Shown: positions 1 through 13,800 of the stretch, one piece after another
How the letters are laid out: the number at the start of each line of letters is the position of its first letter
Position numbering within the stretch: position 1 is the stretch's first letter
NCBI RefSeq assembly: GCF_021130785.1
Contig: NC_060213.1
Location: forward strand, 119,665,001 to 119,729,000
Reading direction: 5' to 3'
Source: Homalodisca vitripennis
Lineage: Eukaryota > Arthropoda > Insecta > Hemiptera > Cicadellidae
DNA: 64,000 bases
Translations under genes and position numbers: made by a program
Notes under the pieces: generated by a model
Database searches by the model: none
What the model was told of the DNA's origin: nothing
The model's input: the letters and a program-made list of their open reading frames with translations, nothing else

Positions 1-3000
1 AAATATTTTTGTTTTTAATTACAAAAATGTATTGATAAATTGTCACTTGATATTCTTCATTTCCATACCTTTACATTTTGAACCCACTAATACTACCGTG
101 GCTGCAAAATATTTCTCTCTTGGAGGAAATTTCATGATAAATTAATTGCCTTGTGTTTGTCTAGAAGTCGATAGCAGCCAATTTGCAGTGTATAAGCACA
201 TACCTTGGGATATCTTGAAATATATGGAAAAACTTTTCCCAAGAAATATATGTACCATTAGTCACGCTATTTTTGGTAGAGGCGACATAGAAGGGTATCG
301 TAAGGGATAAATTGTTAAGAGGATAGGTTGTGTGTCAGTATAAGAAAAATATAATCTGATTAAAGCATCATCGCTTAATATTGTTAACACATTTTAACCA
401 TCCATTTCGATTTTCCAAATCTTTGTGGCTGACAATCTTGAGGGAAATTTTTCTATTAAGTTGAAAAAAATCTACGTTGTGTGACATTATTCATAAAATG
501 CTATGGATGGTTGGTATTCATAAAAAGATTTCTTACTTTTTTGAGAACCTTATTCACACTTGTGTTAAATTTAATCTGTAGGATAGGGCATCAACAATTT
601 GGAGAAAAGAAACATGGTTCTTCCACGATTAAAACCCTTATGGATGGCTGGTCTTATTGCACACGCTTTTGCCTGTTCAGAGCATAAGACACGCGTGTCA
701 AATTTAATGTTCTAAAAGACATCAAGAAGTTGAAATATATAGTTCTTCTAGAGAATGCAACCCTATAACTATTCTTGTAGTTATTTTTTCCTTATGAAAG
801 TTCATTAGTTGTTCTATTTAAGTTATGAAGGTCATAACGCTTACAGGTAGGTAGGCAGACAGACAAAATGATTTCTAAATCGTGGAAAAAAATGATTTCA
901 TATATATAACCTAATTTACCAAGCCATGAATGGTGAAACGTTTCAATTAAATCTATACCTCACTTCTATAGAAAAAGTGACGATAAATGTGTCACGCCAT
1001 ACTATAATGTGAGCATATCTGCGATTCAATTAATTGAGAGTGGCGGTAGTTAAGGTCTGTGACCTGGCAACATTTAAATGTAGCGAGGTGGTCTTTTGAA
1101 CAGAACTTGAAAAGAATTAATTCCGACTGATAGATTCACAACTTTATATAATATTGTCATGACATACCCATCTACAGTTTAGTGCGGGAGAGTTTCTTCT
1201 GGAACTTCTATTGTTCACACAGAGAGTTTATTTAGCACATTTTACAATACCACCGCAGTCATTCTTCATATTTATTCTAGATCTGTTGTATACAATACCA
1301 TTTAAGTAATTCATCCAAAAACTTGGGCAAATATCAACATCAGTCCGTTTGTGCAAGTATAGTTTAAACTGTTTATGTATGTATAGTTACTGTATTTTTT
1401 AAATCAAGGTTTTCAAAATTTAAATAATTTAAATTGCGATTTGGGATTTAATTTAATAATCCATAGAGGATATTTTGTTCACAAAATTTACACACACACA
1501 ATAGTCTTTGTTAGTTTCCAGCGAATTCGTTTTGTGACCAAATGTGGCACAGGATTAATATATTACTCACAGTTGTGGTTGTCGGAAAATACAGTTCCGG
1601 AAAACGCCGGCCACATCATCGTCACCTGTTTTTCCCACTGCACTATCGAAATCACTTTATCAGTTTTAAAATGATATCATGATATTATCTATCACGATCG
1701 TCCTTGACTTTCCTTTAGACTATTTATGTATCTTTTCATTTATTAAAATTAGTTCTTTATATTTAATTTTCAATTTTATACGGATTGGTTGTTGATGATG
1801 TCATCAACATTTTTTTATCTAATTGCCTGGTCTGGCATAATTTCAGTCATCGTTATATCTTACATAAATATAACACTAAATTCCGCGGATTGATAGTTGA
1901 TGATTGCATTAACATTTATTTCTCTGGTGTGACAGTACTGCTAAAATTGCGGACATCTTTATATCTTAAATCTATCCTTTTCCGCACATAGGCATAAAAA
2001 AACTTTGCAGGTTAGTAGTTAAATTACTAAAAGAATGTTAGTAGTTTATTAGGTACATTAGTAAGTGTAGATTAGTTCTTATGAATACTTGCCGATTTAT
2101 AGATAACTCGCGGCAGTTGAGATTTATACAATTGGGTTTTTAACTTCCATAGTTGTGTTCGATCAAGAACGGAAAATGATAAATAAAATTGGAACAGAGT
2201 TAGAGAGCCTATAGTCTAATAAACAAATAGACTGATATTTTTAAAGTTCGTTTTTAAATTACGTTGATAAAAACAAGTGATAAATTTGATATATGTTTGG
2301 CAGAGACATTTTTCATTGATGGTCATGTATATTAACTTTGCGAAAGTGTAACTTACATTTCTAGAAACATACAGCAAAATATCGAAGCAAAAAATGAATA
2401 TTGGATAATTATAAGACACATGTTACGAACAAATGTATATTCTAAAGGACGTATAAGGGATTTATTTGAAATCTGAGATCTCTATTATAATGTGAGTAGA
2501 AGTAGATTAAAAGAGAGAAACAAGTACTGCTGCTCCATAGTTACTAATGGCATAATGTGAAATTTCGTTGAAATGCTTTTTCTGATAAAAAAGAAAAGGA
2601 AATGAAGTAACTGCGACATTCAGAATCAGACAAGAAGTCAGGGACAAATAGAGTTCGAAGGTCTCTTGTAATGGCTTTCTATTGAGATATATTTCTCATG
2701 TTCGTCCACTCAAAACGTCTCACTGTTACATTCGTCTCTTACTAAATTAGAGGAACTCGTTTTTATTATTTGTATCAAACGTCGTTACATCAAATCGCTG
2801 AAATGTTAATTAGCGTCTTTGTAACTTTTACCGCTTTACGATATTAAGGTGCACTAATTGACTTCTCAGCTTGTTTCTCCCTTTCTTTGGTGTGTTACTT
2901 CCTTTGCCTCATCCTAATTAATTCTTAAATGGCTTTACCACTACTTGTACAGATAAGACGTGCACCACCGTCTGGCAAGATTGAATAGTCTAGTGCGGTG

Positions 3001-3286
3001 TAGTCTAAGGAAGTCATATATTCATCATCATTCACTCGCCTGTCCATCTTTATTTTCCTACATTTCAAGTGATAATAACAATAATATGTATAAAAATAAA
3101 ACAGCAAAGTTTGGTAATATACTACACCACTCAAAGATTTAAATGGTACCTAACTGGTTCCCTAATATCATGCAGTCTAGACTGGAAAGATAACCCAAAA
3201 CGCCGGAGCCAAGTGAAGAAATATCACGTCACACAGGCACCAGGGAATACCACTTTAACGTTACCACTTAAGGGGTTATCCATATA
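1..3286. other. AT-rich intergenic or intronic DNA, no gene seen
   Basis: No open frame here has coding character; the longest are under 80 codons and match no family I recognise. A GACAGACA-type motif near 855-870 resembles the end of dispersed family X. No splice-supported exon or RNA gene could be called by eye, so a small exon cannot be excluded. Confidence 0.5.
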
Positions 3287-3292
3287 GTAACA

Positions 3293-3293
<1 letters not shown>

Positions 3294-3330
<37 letters not shown>
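3294..3330. repeat. (AT)n microsatellite
   Basis: Uninterrupted alternating AT for about 37 bases, seen directly. It directly follows unremarkable sequence and is not part of a recognised element. Confidence 0.95.
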
Positions 3331-3333
<3 letters not shown>

Positions 3334-4604
3334 ACATAACTTGCGTGGCCAGGGATGAAATTTAATATATTTAGAGGATTGGATCCTGATGTATGAGCAC
3401 AAAATCGTCAATTAGCTATCAAGTATGGAGTAGTAGTAATATATTTCTTACATTCACGACATAGAGATTCCTAACATACAAAAGTAATTCTAAAACTTTG
3501 TATAATACATTGTGTATAACTAAACTTAATAAATTACGAAGTTGTAGACATGTCCTTCTATTACAAATAACTTTTTTACCTGTCCCAGTTCCTCACAGGC
3601 CAACGAAAGTTTTGATAACACATATTTAAGATGGGTAAGTTAAAAATCTTGCATACCGTTCCAACCACACGTTTTTCCTTCTACAGACGATGAAAAAACA
3701 AAAGAAGGGACGCGAAATTGTCATAGGCTAACACTAATTGGGTAATGGTCTCCGATAATAAAGTTTCTCATAATACCCTAGTAATATTTTTGATAATTAT
3801 TTTTTTGACACTAAATATATGGAACAAGTAATTATTATGTAACCAGATGGTATTTTTAAATTACTTGTATTGATTACTTCTCTAATCAAGCGTAAAGGCA
3901 TTATATTTAATTTTAAATATATTATTTTATGTCTTAAAACATTCAGTAGGCAAAGGGAAAAACTAATTTATCGTTAATTGGTTTTTAAGCTTAAGCAGCC
4001 GGTATTATTAATATATGGTAAGGGAAACACTGAAATATCTAAAGGTTTTAATGTATTATAGTAAAATAATTTTAATTGTTAACATTTCTTTCATATTAAA
4101 ATCTAGAATCTAGACAACAGTGTGCAGTTTAAAAAAATATTTGATTATTACTAATATTTAAAAATGATTCAAAAATTTCTTATAGGAATTTGCATACTAA
4201 CTTAAAACTACAATGGAAAATATATGAAAAATATATATTAAGATAAAAAAAGAAAAGGTCATAATTGAAAAATGATTGGGCTATTATAATCAGCCTATTG
4301 AACAATAGAAATAAGCCAGAGCACAATATCGCAATTGCATACTTCGGTGAAGTTATGCGCATATTCATACAGAAAGAAAGTTAAAACTTCGAGACAGACT
4401 GAAGAGAGATTTTGCCAGCTCACTGAATTAATGATGGGAATTCGGTCAGCCAAATCCCATAGAAAAAATATCATAATCATCTAACACGGCATTCCCAAGA
4501 TACGAGTAGAAATGAGGTTTAATACTAAAAGTTATATCCATACCTTCTTTTACCTTGGATTTGTCTTTGAATTGGGACAATTAGTTCCCGAGATTACAAG
4601 CGGT

Positions 4605-4606
<2 letters not shown>
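3331..4606. other. AT-rich DNA, no gene seen
   Basis: Only short chance frames on both strands. No repeat or RNA motif recognised. Confidence 0.5.
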
Positions 4607-4669
<63 letters not shown>

Positions 4670-4688
4670 ACCCACACACACACCCACC

Positions 4689-4755
<67 letters not shown>
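4607..4755. repeat. (CA)n microsatellite with CCCA interruptions
   Basis: About 150 bases of CA dinucleotides. The middle, around 4667-4700, carries several CCCA units, making it a compound CA/CCCA tract. Long Thr/His- or Cys/Val-rich frames over it are repeat artefacts. Confidence 0.97.
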
Positions 4756-4759
<4 letters not shown>

Positions 4760-4789
4760 GCAGAAAGAAATACAAAACTCATATTGATA

Positions 4790-4945
4790 GCTCGCTAACG
4801 CTTAGTAAAATTCCATGGAGTGACTTGTACCGTCATCGAACGCTTTGTTGCAAATATACAAATGAAGTTTCATGCAAAATGTAAAGTATATAGGTCAACT
4901 CGTTTTTGCGACATTGTTCAAAAAGACAGACATACAGAAACAAAA
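4790..4945 (+). repeat. Dispersed repeat family X, copy 1
   Basis: This stretch aligns by eye with 8965-9105 and parts of 10770-10835. The shared core contains CCATGGAGTGA, a TCATCGAA block, TTGC followed by ATATA, and a TTTCATGCAAAAT block followed by a CAAGT-TATAGGTCA-like block. It ends near AGACAGACATACAG, a frequent terminus of short insect retroelements. No ORF is present. Class is unknown; a SINE or a LINE 3' end is possible. Confidence 0.55.
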
Positions 4946-6289
4946 TATTTCTAGCCCCTCAAGTGAAAGACTTCGCTGACCTACAAGCCTACACGATATT
5001 ATAGCGATATATGGACAACAAAGCTTTGGGCATAAAACACCTTGTGATGTGCTTTGTACAAAATGGTATGAATTAATTTTAATTTCGCAAAAATTATTAA
5101 CTATCGATTAAGAAAGATATCGATTGATGAATTAACTGATGATTCAATGCGTAACCAATAAATAATGAATGTGATAAATTGAATAAAAGCCATTATTGAA
5201 AGATTAAGTGGACCCATTAGCCAGCCACTACCTTCCGAGCCATTACCTTCACTGTAATGGCAGCGAAGAAATTGCGTGAAACCGCCTTGCCTGTCCGTGC
5301 AGGTTAAACTCATTCATCACTGCCAAATGTATCAACCTTGTTTAAAATCAGTAATTTTCCATGTACAAAAACAGTTTTGTCATTGTAATTGTTTAATAAA
5401 TAATTGAAATAAAGTTAGTGATCAATAGTACCATTTACTTGGTATGTTTGTTGAACTCGAGAGGTTATTTGAGCTCCTGCTTATTTTCTTGTACAAGCAA
5501 ACTCCAGTAGTTTATATGATGGATACAGAGCTGTGTGTAGCAGACTGATTTGACCACACCTCGCGGGCACGCCAAGAGATTCGTTATTATCTGTGCGAAT
5601 GTGTTAATTTCCACTCCATAGTTCTCTTTGCTTCGTAAATATTTTTTAAAATTATTATTGTTTTTACGTGATAACTGTTCTACTTAACTCCTGTTGTTAT
5701 TTATAGATTATTAGAAAGTTTTTGGACCACAATAAATAAAAGATCCTAAAATAATTCTGCATTTGTTACGCATAACGGATCCTCCTTATTTCTTTGTTTG
5801 TCAACTTTGTTCCGAATTCATTGATTGCTGAAAATTTATCTGTTTGATCTTCGCCTTGCTCCTTAAAGCATATGAGTATGAAATTTAATAGTATACAAAC
5901 AATAACACGCTATTATTGTAGTTTGACACCATTACATTTAAGTATAGCTTTTTGAATTGGGTTTGTTTCAATATAAAAATAGGTTATCACTTCACTTTCT
6001 GGTGAAGTGCGTATTTGAATCTAAATGAATTTTTGAGCTAATTTAATAGAATTATATCATATAAAATCACAAAACAATCTATTTTAAAAGATTAAAAGAT
6101 ATATTTTTAAGTTTTTTTAACCTTTCTGCGAATTTCCTAAGATTGGAGGGTCGCAGAATGAAGACCATGGGCTTGGTCTGAAACATAGGGAGTGACACTA
6201 AATCGAGAGAAACAGTTGTGAAACAAGGGGAATGGTCTCGGGACAAGAGGGTTGACCTGAAACAAGGAGAGCACTGGAAAAAGAGGATT
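4946..6289. other. AT-rich DNA, no gene seen
   Basis: Contains short chance frames only. The reverse-strand frame of about 130 codons that overlaps 6079-6474 is produced by the purine-rich minisatellite next to it. Confidence 0.5.
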
Positions 6290-6294
6290 GTATC

Positions 6295-6565
6295 CGGACC
6301 AAGTGAAAGGAAAGAAGTACGAATGTAAAAGGAGAAGTAGTATGAATATAAAAGAAAGGTAGTATGCATGCAAAAGGGAAATAGTACGAATGTAGAAGTT
6401 AAGAAGTACAGATTAAAAGGGAAAAGTACGGAAGTAAAAGGAAAGTAGTACGAATTTAAAAATAAGAACTGCACATGTAAAAGTAACGAAGTGCAGATTT
6501 AAAAAGAAAGGAGTAAAGTTGTAAAAGAAATGGTGTAAAGATTTAATAAGAAAGGAACATGGATT
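6295..6565. repeat. Purine-rich degenerate minisatellite
   Basis: About ten imperfect units of roughly 22-28 bases, built around a GAAAGTAGTACGAATGTAAAAG-like theme, lie on the plus strand. Almost all substitutions keep the strand A/G rich. Phe/Tyr/Ser-rich frames on the minus strand are a by-product. Flanking sequence back to 6200 is also purine rich but less clearly periodic. Confidence 0.75.
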
Positions 6566-8954
6566 TATCAGGAAAGAAGTATATATATATATTTGAGATA
6601 TATATATACACAAAGGAGTACAGATTTGAAAGAAAAGAATGACAAAATTAGTAATTATTTTTAGTAACTGATTATCTAGTGTGTACTTGAAGATATTTAT
6701 GCATTCTGGTAACATCTCGAACAAATAAAAATGCTATGTATGCCTGTTTTTAAAATAGAACTGTATTTATTTTATTGAATAAATAAAGTTGTTGCTGTTT
6801 ATACATTAATTGCACGTTTTAAAGACAGTGAAGTATTGTTACTACAATAAAAATAAAGAGCATTAACAGATTTTAAATTTTATTCCCAGTAAGTTGTTAC
6901 CGCATATGCTACAAGATATAGTGGATTAATGTTATCAAAATAGCTATTGTTATAATATTTAATGTTTATTAAAGCAATTGAGAAAACTTAAGTCAGTGTA
7001 ACAAAGTCGGATATCTTAGGTAATTTCTTCGACAAACTTTCTGGAAGTGGGAAAGTTTTACCGCTGCAGAAAAGTAAGTGGATTGAGTCAATTTTCAATT
7101 AGTCGCCTTTATAGTCGATTCAACGGAGCGGCTCTGACGTAATTGGTTGTTGGACACTAGTCTTCAAACTTGTCTGAACCTGTCGTCTCGTTTCTGGCAA
7201 CACAGCAGTAGGTCGTGTCCTGAATTTCTGGACTTTGGATTACCAAAGTTGATGACTTCAAGCTCTAGTTGCTTTATCTGGAACAGCTGGGTCACAGCAA
7301 GGAGACGGTATCTGGACAAATTCCATATATAGTGCAGTTCTCGAAGTCCACGCAGTATATTTCTGTTTATGTAAACACTAGTAAGTCGTAAGTAATTTTA
7401 AAAGTACAGGTTAAAATAAGAACGCTTTACTAATATTCTATCAGAGCTTAAGGTTTGCATTTTAACCCTCTTCGTTAAGACAATTTTCGAGAGTACATAC
7501 AATTTGATCAAAGTATTCAGTAATACAATGTGTAAGACAAATGTGTTAAATGGGCGTACAACTCATAAAACGCTAAATCTTCAGCGCTGATATAAGAGAT
7601 GACCTGAAACCGGCAACCTGTTCAAAATTTTATTTGCTGGCCAGGTCTAGGTCCAGTTTTGATGTACTGTTAACAGAATCTACCACCCTCCAGTCCCAAC
7701 AAAACTTTGCTCGATCAATAAATTCTTCCTTATGGGTCTCTATAGGAGCCGGCCCCTACCCCCAACCTTGCCCAACAAGAACATGATATCCTGTCACATC
7801 GGAAGCAACACTCATGTCTTTATAGGACTAGGTGCAATTTATAAGCTTCTTGTCCTAAGAGAACAAAATTACACGATCTAGTATTTGGGGAATGTTTCTC
7901 TCTAACAAAACAGAATTGTTATACAATATCTTACAATATTACTAACATCTTTGAATTTAATTAACCATTAATTAATTATTAATTAACGTTAAATTAGTAA
8001 ACAATTATAGTCGTTACTAAAATATTTTTTGACATAATAGTTTTACAATTTAATCAAACAAAAACTAGCAGTGTATAATTATAGTGTATTATATTTATTG
8101 TACTATCCTAGTTACAGAAACGAAATATATCGTAGCAGTAGATCTCGCGATCTAACGATCAAGAAAATCTCCAGCTAACTCTCACTTTAGAAAGACTGTC
8201 ACAAGTACACTGTAAGTATACTTCATGGGACTACAAGAGCAATATGTAGATAGGAGATAAACGATTGGTGATATACATTTCATCATGTGATGGACAGAAT
8301 AAAAGTACGTAAATCTTTTATGTTATAGCAATGTAACATTGCATGGCTTTTACGTCAGCGTACCTAAACAGAAGGTTGGAGTACGCTACACGTTCTCACG
8401 TAACAGGCTTCGCTGAAGTTGCATTACTAATTTAAGAACAAAAGTTCGATTTAATTTTTTGGCCTGCGAGCAGACAGACAAATAGACAATTATATAGACA
8501 AAAATTGTACATCAAAGACAAAAGAAAAATGTTTTAAAACTACTGAGTGATAGATAGGCTTCAATGACATTGGGGAAAACCAAATGTATGGACATGTAAC
8601 ATCATAGAATCTGTTCTTTTTGATGTAGAAAATATGTTCTGCAAACATTTTTTCTACAGATAAAATCACACTCGAAATATTTTGCGGATGGCTAGGCAAC
8701 ATGTTTTGCCATGTTTCATGTTAAAAATTTTAATTTATATTTGTTTACAAATTTAGGGCACGAATATACGTTTAGTAACGTTACGTGATGTGATGGAGTG
8801 CGAAATGATCAAAATACGGTATTAAACATACATACAAATTATCCATAATATTAAACATATGGAACACAAATACATGTAGATTGTTTCGCGTCGCTGTTAT
8901 ATATTCGTACCTAGTTTACTGTGATTTTCTAATTGCTATCAGGTTACCAAAGAA
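6566..8954. other. AT-rich DNA, no gene seen; short TA tract near 6580-6610
   Basis: No coding frame is supported. Inside it, 7690-7860 is related to 27760-27905 (listed separately). A degraded family X-like end with GCAGACAGACAAATAGAC lies near 8470. Confidence 0.45.
7690..7860 (+). repeat. Dispersed repeat family Z, copy 1
   Basis: Aligns with 27760-27905. The best block is GGCCCCTA, one or two bases, then CCCCAACCTT-CCCAAC, followed by a GGAAGC block and a GTCTTTAT-like block. Divergence is substantial and the ends are not defined. No coding content. Confidence 0.45.
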
Positions 8955-8964
8955 CCCAATACAA

Positions 8965-9105
8965 AAACGTTTGATAACCCTCAGTCAAATCCAATGGGGT
9001 GATATGAGATTATCGATCTAGACATTGCCTATATAGCGAAATTAAATGTAAATTTCAAGTCTATATTTTGATTCGTCCTTGAGATATCGTCAAGGAATGG
9101 ATTTT
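8965..9105 (+). repeat. Dispersed repeat family X, copy 2
   Basis: Shares with copy 1 the CTCAG-CAAATCC block, the ATGG-GTGATATG block, an ATCGA block, TTGC-TATATAG, the ATTTCAAGTCTATA block and a terminal TTGAGATATCGT. A second partial copy of the 5' block (CGCTCAGCCAAATC and AGTGGTAACACC) follows at about 9160-9200. Confidence 0.55.
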
Positions 9106-9209
9106 TCCTTTTAAGCCTCAATTATTTCTCTAGATATCACTCTGAGTTTAGGTTTTACCAACGCTCAGCCAAATCAAACTGAGTGGTAACACCATCATCA
9201 CACTCATGT

Positions 9210-10029
9210 TACCTACATTTTTATATCTTCGTGTAAACTTAGAAGTTTGTAAACCACTTTGCTCATCAGATTTTACGTAGGACCATAATGACCTTTCGAA
9301 CTCCTCGAGTGATATTAAATTGTTGAGTGTTAACCCCAACGGTGAACAGTTAAGTAAGTAACTCTATTTTTTTTTATTTCATGATAACAGAGAAATATGA
9401 GAGTATAAACTGCATTAGGGAATTGGTTGCAGGGCAGTCAGAGCGACACGGGACCTGAAATATTCAATAGAACTCGGTTACCAGACCTTCCCTTGAGGGG
9501 CTTTGTTATATCAGCCTGGACATTATGTCCGTGTTCTCATCGCTGTTATTGTAATTCAGGGAATCGATATTTTACAATTTGTATTTGTTTTAGTAGTTAC
9601 TTATTCATCTAAATGTAGGTTAATGGTTTTTTTTTATTTTGTACTGCACATTGGGTAGTGAAATTTACGAGTAGTATTTATTTTGTCAAAGTGGCAATAA
9701 TATTGTGTTTCTCATATTTTTGTGTTATGAGTTTTGATTGAATAAATGTGTAAAACTCCAATATTATAGTTTATTTGTTATTACTTTTTATATAATGCAA
9801 CGTGATAAGAAGTTTTAGAAATGTTTCTGAACTCTTATAGCTCTAAGTCTGATTTCGTTTAAGTGAGGAACTTTGTACCCATTACTATTGAGTCAGAGAG
9901 GTGTTAGGTCACGTACATCACGACTTTATACATTACATTACTTTACTAAAGAGAGTACATTGCAATAGAAGGTGGGAGTACACAACTCCTTGTATCGTGT
10001 GAAAGTATTCTCTGAGGATGCATGCAAAA
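9210..10029. other. No gene seen
   Basis: Unremarkable AT-rich sequence with short chance frames on both strands. Confidence 0.45.
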
Positions 10030-10410
10030 TATATACAGAGTGTAAATTAAGTCCTGATACGCCTACATATATTCCAAACGCATTGAGTAATCGAAGTAAA
10101 ATCTTCACTATACCTATTAAAATCTTTTTTGGAGTCTTTGAAGGATCTAATTATTTCTCCCCTTTGAAAAAGGGGGGAAAAGGGAGTTTACTTTAAACTT
10201 TCAAAATGCAACCCTCTATCTTGTGACATGTCATTTGAAAGGTAAATTGAAAAGAAAACACAACGTCATGACAAAACACTACCGTAACCACAAAAAGTTA
10301 TGGACAAACAACCCTTTCTTCTAAGTGTGTAAATCAAGTCCTGATACGTCTGGATATATTCGAAACGGATTGAGATGTCAATGTAAAAACTTCACCATAC
10401 TTATTCCATG
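10030..10410 (+). repeat. Diverged direct duplication (family Y)
   Basis: A block of about 80 bases at 10036-10120 recurs at 10322-10405. Both copies have GTGTAAAT-AAGTCCTGATACG, then an ATATATTC-AAACG-ATTGAG block and a CTTCAC-ATAC-TATT block. Spacing is about 286 bases. It could be two fragments of one dispersed repeat or an old tandem duplication. Confidence 0.6.
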
Positions 10411-10439
10411 GTTGGACATGCATCATCATAGAACATTTT

Positions 10440-10530
10440 CTTATCTATCAAGAAATTAAATTTTCATGCAAAATTTAAAGTTATGGATGGAATCTTTTTC
10501 GAGATATCTTGCCACATGGTGCATTCAAGG
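10440..10530 (+). repeat. Dispersed repeat family X, 3' fragment
   Basis: Contains the TTTTCATGCAAAATTTAAAGT block and a GAGATATCTTGCC block in the same order as copies 1 and 2. Confidence 0.4.
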
Positions 10531-10769
10531 TTTTGAATATTAAGTTAGGTTTCACAGCAATGTTCAAATAATAATAGTTCTGGTGAGCTAGATAGGGTAC
10601 ATATACGCAAGAGTGCAATAAAACCAATTCTTGTCGCCAAATTTTAGCATTCACTTTCTACTCTATTATGTTATTGTTTTACAGTATGAGCGAAAATGTT
10701 CGTATTAAATATGACTGTACACACTGTGTGTACAAACTTACTTATTGTTTTATTATATCGTTGCCACCA

Positions 10770-10860
10770 TGGTTACCCATACGCCCATGCGTCATCATCG
10801 AACTCAATGTTGCTTATATAGAAATATTAAAATATTTCGCTTTCAAGCAAAAAATAGACA
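10770..10860 (+). repeat. Dispersed repeat family X, central fragment
   Basis: Contains TCATCATCGAACTCAATG followed by TTGCTTATATAGAAAT, matching the middle of copies 1 and 2 at higher identity than they show to each other. Confidence 0.45.
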
Positions 10861-10879
10861 AATATGGCTTTTTCTAAAA

Positions 10880-13800
10880 ACTGTGTAGTTTTTCTAAATT
10901 TTATGCATTGGTTTAGCGTTGAGAAGGTAAATTGTCAGTTCCAAAAATAACCTTTATGAAAATATTTAATCTACAATGCGGGTCGAGGCACTCTAAAAAG
11001 CTTCCCAAGCAAACAGGAAGTTCCAGGGAGTTCAGTTGTGATTGTTGTTCCAGCGTATGTCCTGGCTAGCAGTTTGGAAATAAATGTAATCCGCATTTCA
11101 ATAAACTGCATTTTATAAACATTTAGTCATCTGACATAGCAGCTCTAGCGCGTACTATCTAATTATTAATTTAATTGTATATCTAAATAATAGAAATATC
11201 ACAGTCATATAAAACTGACATGTCTAGTAACAGATTACATATGTTTCAAAAGCACTTCTCTTCCGTACATTATAAATGTTCTCCCGTCACGGCAAGATCC
11301 AGTAGTGTTGCTATACGGAAGGAAATGTAGGAATTTATTGCTACCTGATACATAGTCTCCCACTTACTGAAATATAAGTTCTCTTCAAACATTGCCATTT
11401 CTAAATCTATGCAATGCATTTTCTACATTAAGAGTTTTGCTTTCTTTTGAAAACAATTTTTCCAACATTGTATTGTTTGGTCACAAGCTGCTTCATCTCT
11501 CCTTAACCCTAGTTCTATCAAACGACTAGGCATTAGTTGTTTTTGCAAGCATATTTTAATGACACTTTTTCTATCGAAATCAGATTTAAGTAGAAGAAAT
11601 ACGATATCAGATTATTTTCAGTGTTTTACAAGTTAATTTGTTTTGATATTTATTGAATAATAATGCTTAATAGTTACGCACCAAAATTATGAATTTGCAA
11701 AACACAAACTTTTATTCCACTTTGATAAAATGCAAAATAACGGGGTTTTGTTTTCTGATTTTGACGCGGGAAATTTTGTTCGGGAAAAAGGCTGGCTTCA
11801 TCAAAGATTGGTGAACAAAATTTACATGGTCCGCCCACACTCGGAATTCGAATCTCTCACGTATGATACTTACACGACTGAGTTCTTTTATATGTCAGGG
11901 GGGGAGTCACTAACTACGGGTTCACGCAGACCCCCGTATGAAATGCTTAGGTAAAATTAAAAATCGTTTCCATTGGATTATGAATTTACAAAGTTATACT
12001 ACTTCACATTTATTTAAAAGGTTTTTATAATAGTACGAAAGTTATAACCTCACAGATTCATGCTATGTTCACAATATGAGCCATAGCTTCCTATCGAGGG
12101 GCAGTAGGGAACTCTAGAAAGCCCGGAAATTCTCGGGTTCATGTAGATTAAATGTGCTAGTACTCCGTCACATTGTTTTTTTTAAGTTATTTGGATGATG
12201 TGTATTTGATGAAAATTTCAAATTTCTGAGACACTTGAGGTCCACTCAGTAATTACTAATAATTACCACAACGTTGCTCTGTAAAATTTAAAGTTGCAAT
12301 ATTAAGTTGCACAGTGAAATATAAATTAGACCTGCTACGAATATATGTACCATTGAAATTTTATGTAGATATTTTTCCATAGTATCATATAATATGTAAT
12401 TTTTACTATTATATAAAACTCTAATGGTGTCTCTCTGTGTATTCATGTGTGAGTTAATTAATCACCCTACTAGACCGATTGTGTTGAAATCTTACATACT
12501 TAGAGTCACGGTTAACATAAAACCTACGTATATTCCTGTTTCAAAAATCCCTCCGGGTCCTTCTTGTCTTGAAAACTTCTTTTTGGCTTAATCAGTAAAT
12601 ATTTTATGAGTTTAGTAATAATCTGTTCTTTGTAAACATTATAATATGAGAACAAAAACATATTTATAATAAATTTAAGTACTATTTTGAAGTTTTTTAC
12701 GTTTATAGTATTGAATGCATGTAGCACGCCTAAAAGTAACAAATTTCTTACTTCAAATCCAGATAGTAAAATAAGAAGTTTTGTAATAAAAATCAATTTA
12801 AAAATTACATTAGAGCTCTATTATTAAATAACATTAATGTGTTAACTGAGAATTTCTAATATAGGATGTCTCCACGATGGCTTAAACTAGTTTCATTGTT
12901 ACTGAAACGTTTATTATGAAATACTACGGAGAAATTCGAAATATTTCAAGATACTTATAAAAACTGTTTCCTTCTCCGACTTAACGAACCCAAAACTCTG
13001 CTCTATAAACTTAAATATAAAACGAAATAGACGATAAGAATAATTGTCAGTGATTATGAAATAACTCAGGAGTGTTTAGAGTGTTCTCTAAAAAGAGTAT
13101 GTCCATGATGTTCCTGTGTTTAGTAAGAAATAGTGTGCGAAGCTTTGTGTAGTATTTTATATAAAAATGAATAAGGTGTTTTATATATAATACAAAATAT
13201 GTGTAATGACTTTTAATAACTCCATTACATCATATTATTTAAATTGTTTTCCCCCAAGTCTCTGGATACTTTTAGCCTGTATAATAAATATATATTAATT
13301 AATTATGACATTCATTACATCTTATATTTATTTTATAGCTACACTATTAGTTGCTTATATAAATACTTTGACAAAACTTCATTTCCTATTCTTTAATTGG
13401 CTATAGGGTAATTCTCATCTAATATTTAAATACATGTATTAAACCTAGAAAATAATTTAGAGAAGTTTAATTGTTTTTACACATGGAACTGTGCAATGTA
13501 TGAAGAAGCTAGAGATCGTACCCGCGGCTATTTGCCTTTCTTTTAAAAATTCTGCAGTATTATTTTGATTAACAATATTAGCAGCTTTGAAAATCGTTTT
13601 CTCTCTTTCTATATAATGCCTAACAAGAGCTTCACATATGTTAGTCTTTTACTCACTCTTTTTAACAAGTAACATTTTTTGTCCCCTTCATCCAATTTCA
13701 GATGCAAACATTAAAATTGATTAATACAATTACTCACTCATAAAAAATTAAAGTTAAATTTTGCAATTTTATATCAGTTCATGCGTATTTTTTTATATAC

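Noticed and set aside
4512..4787. Open frames rich in Thr-His or Cys-Val across the CA tract
   Set aside because: Produced by the dinucleotide repeat; the same happens at 58910-59240 and 63608-63938.
6079..6474. 131-codon reverse-strand frame with hydrophobic Phe/Tyr-rich sequence
   Set aside because: It lies over the purine-rich minisatellite; composition explains the openness.
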